From assembly GCA_025093985.1 (NCBI GenBank), contig JACAAK010000012.1, forward strand, positions 1,922,001 through 1,986,000: a stretch of DNA of 64,000 nt. The letters run 5' to 3'. How positions within the stretch are numbered: position 1 is the stretch's first letter; each line of letters opens with the position of its first letter. The DNA is from Calvatia gigantea. Its lineage: Eukaryota; Basidiomycota; Agaricomycetes; Agaricales; Lycoperdaceae. A program made the position numbers and the translations under genes. The notes below the pieces were generated by a model. It worked only from the letters and a program-made list of their open reading frames with translations. It was not told the DNA's origin and ran no database searches. This document shows positions 57,792-64,000 of the stretch, piece by piece.

Positions 57792-59303
57792 ATGGCTTCT
57801 AAACGCTGGGTTGTTATTGATGACGCGGATCCCAGCATAAAATATACCGGCTCCTGGTTCCCAGATTCCCCTGGCAGCAAAGACAAAGTCGGGAATTTTG
57901 GGCCACCCTACCTACGCACTTTGCATGGCACGTCCGCTGACGCAACTGTAGAGTTCGAGTTTAACGGTACGTTTTTCCCTTGTACTCCCTTTTTTTTGAA
58001 TCTAATTCAATAACGCCGGCTTGATGATTAGGCACCGCAGTTGGGGTCTGGGGGACCAATATTGTCAAAGATTTCGACACCAACCTAGACCCAAATTTCG
58101 AGTGTTTTATTGACAACGTCAGCATCGGCAGAGACGACCCCTTTCAGTTCGACGAGAATAATTGGAGATATTGTATGGCGCCCCAGCTTCCAGATGGCCT
58201 TCACACGCTCCGAATCGATGTCAAAGTCCTATCGAAGAACCAAACCTTTTGGCTCGATCAGCTACGCTACGTTCCCTCCCCCGATTTACCACTGGATAAC
58301 CAGGTTATCCTGTTTGATAGTATAGACCCTGCCATCCAATACGACTTGCAGTGGACGGACTTGGGGGGTATAGCAAATATGACGACGACCAAGAATTCAG
58401 TTGCACAAGTGAATTTTATCGGTGAGTTTGTGCCCCATGTTTTGTCGTTGTCCAAACTGTGCCCAACCTTTCTCAGGTACTTCCGTTTCTTGGGTTTCAT
58501 TTGTGCCAGCGGGGCTTCCTCACACTGGGGCTACGGGCACCTGGGCAATTGATAATGGGAAGCCGACCCAATTCCTCCTCCCAGGTCTCCCTGCAAATGA
58601 ACCGAACCCAGTCTACAACCAATTCTTCTTCACAACACCTGACGTTGAAGCCGGTGCACACACTCTCACCGTCACTTTCCTTGGTGACAACCAAACCACG
58701 CCCCTCTCGATCGACTTTTTATATGTCAAAAATGGCACCTTCCCTCTTCCAACTACAACAGTCAACAACACAATTACGCCAGACCCGAACACACACGATG
58801 GTCACGGAAGCTCACCTCCTGGTTCAAACACCGGCGCCATTCTTGGTGGTGTACTCGGAGGGCTTGCATTTCTTCTCATTGTTGCAGGCACTAGTCTTTT
58901 TTGGAGACGCCAAAGGATTAGAGAGGGGGAAAGGCTCATCACAACAGAAGGTTCTGAACACACTCTGACACCTTTCTACCCTCACCACCACAACCGCCCC
59001 AATTCTATGGCACAAATCCATCAACCTCAGTCCCACGTCGTGCTGGGTGTTTCCCCTTCAAAAGCACCTCTCCTTGTCCCAACTCCTCCAGCACAGCAGC
59101 AACCGGGCGTGACAGGAAAGCAGCAGGGTATATTTGGAAGGACTGCAGCTACTCATTATACAAATAATGAAGTTCAACAAACTGGGCATCCGAGGGCCGC
59201 TAACAGTGCCGATACAAGCGCTGTGCGTCAGCATGTGGACAGTGGGCTCCGGCTGAGTAGGCAGCCTGTCATAGATACTCCACCGCATTATACGCCAGAC
59301 TGA
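57792..59303 (+). CDS. Surface protein P4: two beta-sandwich domains and one transmembrane helix
   Basis: Intact. Exons 57,792-57,966, 58,032-58,421 and 58,477-59,303 give 463 residues. Same layout as P2: IDDADPSIKYTGSWFPDS opens domain 1, FECFIDNVSIGRDD and QTFWLDQLRYVPSPD close it. FDSIDPAIQYDLQWTDLGG opens domain 2, and SWVSFVPAGLPHTGATGTWA follows the second intron. The stalk is short and lacks the P2 Thr repeats. The membrane helix is AILGGVLGGLAFLLIVAGTS followed by the basic WRRQRIREGERL. The tail ends DTPPHYTPD. The first exon matches P2 length exactly, and intron phases agree. The frame is open upstream to 57,738, but the ATG at 57,792 corresponds to the P2 start. Confidence 0.85.
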
Positions 59304-59574
59304 ATCGTTGTTCTGTAGAACATTTTGGATATCTGAAACTCTTGGTACCTGTGTAATCTGTTTCCTTCCTGTTCCCTGATTGGGGGGGTCCACGGGTGCT
59401 CCTCCGTAGAAAATCATCCAACCAGGCTGTTGTGTCAGGTCATTGACTGGCAAATAGTGCATGTCTGAATTCGCTACTTGTTCCAGTGGTATGCTGAATG
59501 TCCGCTGACGTCTTCTTGTTCCCAACCTAATCTCATGCATGTTGGCTACCCGTCAAAGCCAGTTTCAACGCTAT

Positions 59575-59710
59575 TATAGACGTCAATCCCAACCCCACTC
59601 GCTAGTTCATGGGTTGAATTTGGTTCATTTGTGGGACCCCCTCTCTACCGCAGATGCTCGCACGCAGCGAAACGACACCGGAGGTAGGATGTGAAGAGAT
59701 ATCCTCATCA
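59575..59710 (+). repeat. Direct shard of the protease-like gene 5' end
   Basis: Matches plus-strand 49,918-50,070 in the same orientation: CGCTATTATAGACGTC with CCCAACCCCACTCGCTAG, then CTCTACCGCAGATG, then ATATCCTCATCACC. It corresponds to protease exon 1 and its upstream side, so exon 1 was copied along with the array. Confidence 0.6.
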
Positions 59711-60110
59711 CCATCCCCACCAGAAAGAAAAGAGCCACCAAAAGAGAAGATGAGGAGGTGGTGAAGGGCGGGAACCGTCATTAAATACGGCAGCGAGTTA
59801 GGCAAGTCATTATAGACAACTGATTCATCGTCCTTCTGGCTACAGGTGGCCGGAGAGCCGGGTTGATAGGGCCTAGGAGGACCTAGGGCCATGAGGGTCC
59901 AAATGAGGGGAAAAGCTCTTTACGTTGACCAGAAAGTCACAAGGTGTGCTTCACCACCACGCATCAATGCATCACAGATGATAGGTGCGGGTTTTATCTC
60001 CTGCACTAGAGGACCGATGGGGTCGGAGGGGGTGCCAGGACAGGTTTGCCAATTATAATCTTCTTTTGATGTCACGGTGGCTAGTCTTGTCTCGTGAGTC
60101 TATCTTTACA
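59710..60110 (+). promoter_or_regulatory. Recurring 5' module, copy 5, upstream of the NLR gene
   Basis: Same unit as before the surface-protein genes: GTCATTAAATACGGCAGCGAG, a block with AGTCACAAGGTGTGC, TTTATCTCCTGCACTAGAGGA and CAATTATAATCTTCTTTTGATG, then CTAGTCTTGTCTCGTGAGTC. Here it leads into a different gene, the NLR at 60,225. Confidence 0.55.
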
Positions 60111-60224
60111 CTGTCATTTATGTGGTAGATGAAGCGCCGTGACTCCAGCATTTCGAGGATGGTTGTCACAAGAGCTTGATCTCCGCATGTCGCTGCTCCT
60201 TTCTACCGTCTACCCCACGACACA

Positions 60225-62629
60225 ATGCTCATCGATGATTTGTTTGATCGCCTCGTTCGTCGTTTCCGACGCTCCGAACATCAAGGGTTCAATGAATCCT
60301 CTCAAAGTCCCAGCCAAACACGTACCCGTGAGTTGAGATCGCCCATCTCTGATCAGCGCACTCAGTCGGTCATGGCTCCCAGGTCCACAGGGGCCGAACA
60401 GCAATTGGCGCGGGTACAGCATTCTCAAGGGGGCGAATAACTTTGTTATGAACCACCCGACATTTATCGAAAACCGGCCTCAGATCGTCCAGACGTTCGC
60501 AGTAGGAAAGCCGGGTGGGTAGAAGGCTGGTCATAACTCAACTGCCATGAGCGCTAAATGGAGAAATACCCTGGTTTGTAGTCCTCGACCCGGTGCTTGA
60601 ACTCATCGGACCGCACACCGATCCAAATGCTGCTGTGGACTCCAGTGCCCGATTTCCGCCTCCGTTATGCCATCCCGGAACGCGCCTGCAAATTGGGGAC
60701 AAATTGTTCAACTGGTTGGCCGACCCTAAGCGCCAGTGGAACATGATCTGGCTCCATGGTCCAGCTGGTACTGGCAAGTCTGCAGTTGCCCAAACCTTCG
60801 CCGAGCGTTGTGTTGAGAACGGGCGTCTTGGGGCTTCCTTCTTCTTTTCACGACCAAACAAGCGAAATGACCCCGATACCGTCATCCCCAGTCTTGTTTA
60901 TCAGCTAGCAGTTGGCAATCCCAACTACAAATCCCTCATAACGACTCAGCTTGCCAGTGACCCTCAGTTGATGTGGAAAGCACGTCACATCCAATTCAAG
61001 CTGACTTATCATCGAGCCATTCCTGCAGCTGCAGACCCAGAGGCAGGAAACGTATCCGGGAACCCCTTCTCATTGTGTTGGACGGGCTGGACGAATGTAA
61101 AGGGGAGGCTGCCCAGCGCGAAATCATCGAGATGATCAGTGAGGCCATGCGACTGAGGAAAGACCTCCCTCTGCTGTGGTTGATTTGCAGTCGACCAGAA
61201 GCCCACCTCAAGTACATATTCTCGAGGGCAGACTTCGCCATAGATTGCGGCCGCGAGGAACTGGTCATCGATGCAGAGTCGATCGCAGACGTCGGCCTTT
61301 ACGTTCGAGATGGATTGGCAGGAATCAAGACCCATTTTTGGGACGTCACAACCCCTACCTGGCCATCCCAAGAGCAGGTTAGTGAGCTTTCATTCAGGGC
61401 CTCCGGACATTTTGGTTTTGCATCGACTGCTCTCCGGTATATCGGTGATCTGACGTTTGCGACCCCAATGGCTCAGTTTGATAACCTCCTGTCTTTCCTC
61501 GCGGGTGCCGGGAGTGAAACTTCGAATCCTCTCGACGCTCTCGATGCTCTCTACTCCGGAATCCTTCGTGACGTACCGGATGTGGCCCTCCAGGTAGTAA
61601 AGCATATACTGGGTTATCAAGTCATCTTCAATATCCCGTATTTCAATACTCAGACGCTCTGTAATTTCTTCCACATCGACCAAGCTACTTTCTATAGTGC
61701 CCTTCGAAAACTGCATTCTGTGATTGATGTCCCCACACCCGACACAGCTTCTCGAACAAAACTCCGTTTTTACCATGCGTCGTTCCATGATTACCTCCGG
61801 GATCCTAGTCGCTCAGGTAACTTCATCTCTCGGAACGATGCAGAGCTCGACTTCGTCAAAATGTGCCTCTCCTGGTACAAGACCGATCTGGAGTTCTTTC
61901 ATACAACTGATGGTATGCTTGTATTCACGAACCAAGATAGCATTCTTAGTATGTCCCAGGACTGACATTCAACGAAATGCATCGACACGGGATTCTTCCT
62001 GGCCTGAAGTGGGTTTCTGATGGCAATGAAGCAGAAATCTCATTTGCAATTGCTTGGGTTAGCGGGGCCTGTTGGTGGGTCTCCAAGTATATTGAAGAAT
62101 GGGATGAGGTTCTTCTTTCCCGAATCCAAAACTTTGATTTTAGATACATCAGACAGGACGACCTTGGTGATAATTGGAGCGGTTTTGTGGACAAGCTGTG
62201 GAAAGTAGTGCGTTAACATTGTTGATACCATCCCTGACATGCACCCTATGCTGATATGCTCTTGGTCATCTAGGATTCTTCGAGTGGCATCATTCGGACA
62301 GAACCTCAAAGTGAGGTAGATCTCCAGCTGCTGAAGTATATGGGAGTTATGACCAAATCTGGGGAGCCTGTTAAGCCTGCCAGATTTCCACTCGTATGTC
62401 GGCTTGCTCGCTTTCACCTGCAACTACTTTCTCAAGTTACGGACAGCAATTTAGATTTTATGGATATTATTTTCTGCTTGGACATGGTTCGGCAGCTGTC
62501 GTGTGTTGGACCACTGGCCGCTCCAAGAAGTGGTTTGTCATATTGAATTGTGACGAGGCACCGTCAAAGGAGTGGATTGACGCTTACCAGGCGTTGTTTG
62601 TCGAAGAAGATAGTGATGATACAGCATAA
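60225..62629 (+). CDS. NACHT-type NLR protein, possibly frameshifted
   Basis: Fungal NOD-like receptor. A short first exon (MLIDDLFDRLVRRFRRS) may join, through a 37-bp intron ending at 60,419, to SILKGANNFVMNHPTFIENR. Another intron (60,515-60,581, GTGGGT to TTTGTAG) leads to VLELIGPHTDPNAAVDSSAR and FPPPLCHPGTR. NACHT follows: Walker A GPAGTGKSAVAQ (about 60,758) and Walker B LLIVLDGLDECKG (about 61,065), then ICSRPEAHLKYIF. Frame changes once near 61,003 and once near 61,060. Family alignment (IIEPFLQLQTQRQETYP in the third frame) argues for two small indels rather than an intron. Downstream exons carry LRFYHASFHDYLRDPSRSG, then DFRYIRQDDLGDNWSGFVDK and a C-terminus YYFLLGHGSAAVV...PSKEWIDAYQ. 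There are no WD, ankyrin or TPR repeats. Role: probably non-self or heterologous recognition, by family. Confidence 0.75.
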
Positions 62630-63600
62630 AATCCTAATTTCTTGCCTTCAACTGTACATGTGTATAACTACTCATTCAAACGATGTGAAAACGAAACATT
62701 GATATACTGTTAGTCAAATGGTACGGACCTAATTCCTGGGTCTCCAAGACGAAGACGGGGCGCCTCAACCGATCCATCGCAGTCTGGATTATTTTTGTGT
62801 GAGCAAATGACTCGGTGACGGGCAATTCTGCAATGGTTCCTGATGAGCGTGAAGGACTGGGTGCATTGCTAGTGTCTCACAGGGGTGTTTCTTCGAACCT
62901 GGGCAAGTTAGCGACAGGCTTAATGATGACGCATCCATTTCCAGTTACTGCACATGACATAACTCGACCAGTCTCACTCATGCATCATACCTCTAATTGC
63001 ACGCCTTTTCCATCCATACGACTTCATCTTTCCCCCTTCCCTTCTTCTCCATGCCTTCTGCGGTTGATTCTTACAACATAGACCACCAGCAACAATTTTC
63101 TCTCCTCAACTATATCGGCCCTCGAACACAACATGGAAATCTTCCGGACCAGTGCAGCCCAGGAGCAGAGACTCCAAGTATCCTGAACCACACAATATCC
63201 CAGACACGTTAATCCCTTCTGCACGGTACCTCGATCACAGTATACTGATCAGTGTATATAACTTGGTACGAGACGTTTAAGGACATTGAATGGGAGAAAC
63301 AGGTCAAAGCCAGAGCTAGAGTTTTGCGAAACACAGAAACGAAAGGGAAGGGAAGGGGAGAGGGGGGAGGAGAGAGGTAGACCCTCTTCGTCACGAAAAA
63401 ATCAGAGGGTAAATGTGATGAGGATGAGATGTCATGCATAGATCAGGGGAAATGGCGCTGGAGGAAAATTGTTAGGACAAAAATTACGCCAGCGTCAAGT
63501 CCAAGCTCGGTTCGTGCGATGTAAGCGCGAAGTGGGTCTCCTTGCAAATTTGATGTTTGACGTCCTTTCGGCCTAATTTTGCAAGTCTAGGGGTGCGTCT
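62630..63600. other. Gene-free interval with a purine tract
   Basis: No convincing gene. Short frames lack family motifs. At about 63,338-63,380 the plus strand is almost all purine (GAAAGGGAAGGGAAGGGGAG and continuing), a candidate for triplex formation or nucleosome exclusion. Confidence 0.5.
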
Positions 63601-64000
63601 TCCTGTTGGAGGATTTCAAAAGGGTCATGCGGGCTCAAAGTTCAAACGAGGGAAAAGGCTCCTTTTATGGTGACCAAAGAATCACAAAGTGCGCTTCATC
63701 ACTGTGTATCGTAGACGATAAGCAAAGATTTTATCTCCTGTACTGGAGGACTGAAGGAGTTGAAGACGGAATGCCAAGACCAGTTTGCGAATTAATAACT
63801 TACCTTCTTTTTAATTGTCATAGTTACCGGTCTTGTCTCACGTGTCTATCCCCCGGGTTTACCGGCCTTCCTTCCCATCACCAGTGCTTTGCCGTTTCTA
63901 CCGTGAAGTTTCTAGCAATAGCTTTCGACTCGGGAGTTGCGGTTTGAGTTGGTGATAGTGGAGAGGCAAACACAGCCCGGTCACCACCGCCCATGTGCGT
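63600..64000 (+). promoter_or_regulatory. Recurring 5' module, copy 6, at the right edge
   Basis: The unit appears again: TCACAAAGTGCGCTTCATCAC, GGAGTTGAAGACGGAATGCC, CTTTTTAATTGTCATAGTTACC, GACTCGGGAGTTGCGG and GGAGAGGCAAACACAGCCCG. It reaches the point just upstream of where a surface-protein start codon would lie, so another paralogue probably starts beyond base 64,000. Confidence 0.55.

Overview
The window looks like a nuclear contig from a mushroom-forming basidiomycete (Agaricomycetes). The genes have short introns of about 45-100 bp. Lineage-typical families are present: DUF6533 membrane proteins, two-domain single-pass surface proteins, a NACHT-type NLR, recyclin-1 and Cdc20. The transposons are chromodomain Ty3/gypsy, Ty1/copia, Tc1 and a LINE carrying RNase H. 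I cannot support a genus.

Layout. Bases 1-36,082 are nested transposons. Leftward gypsy element A (1-4.09 kb, cut by the window edge) is followed by leftward gypsy remnant D (4.3-6.54 kb) and rightward gypsy E, with two LTRs of about 623 bp (6.54-14.54 kb). Next come leftward gypsy B (14.54-20.44 kb), leftward copia (20.44-24.2 kb), an intact Tc1 transposon (24.2-25.8 kb), a 5'-truncated LINE (25.8-29.2 kb), leftward gypsy C with a solo copia LTR and another solo LTR nested inside it (29.2-35.2 kb), and a rightward gypsy 3' end (35.2-36.08 kb). B and C are copies made as DNA: they share a copia insertion site, nonsense codons, a one-base deletion and a mutated reverse-transcriptase active site. 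In elements D and B a third ORF starts 18-19 nt after the pol stop, and a diverged copy lies at 35.2-35.76 kb. E carries a spliced antisense gene encoding a cysteine-cluster protein. Stops of the CGA-to-TGA type dominate, which suggests decay at methylated CpG.

From 36.2 to 50.1 kb the region is compact and genic: recyclin-1 (F-box plus Sec10-like), a small cysteine-rich protein, a conserved unknown, two DUF6533 membrane proteins, Cdc20, a Spo7-like regulator of nuclear-membrane lipid synthesis, and a pepsin-fold protein whose second catalytic Asp is lost.

From 50.1 kb to the right edge is a young tandem array of surface-protein genes. Two are intact, one is broken and one is truncated. Each is preceded by a recurring 5' module. 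The array also holds a 516-bp MITE, a probable solo LTR and shards of the neighbouring protease exon 1. An NLR gene (60.2-62.6 kb) sits between two copies of that 5' module, and a further module runs off the right edge. Surface proteins next to an NLR fit a rapidly evolving recognition locus, but that is inference.
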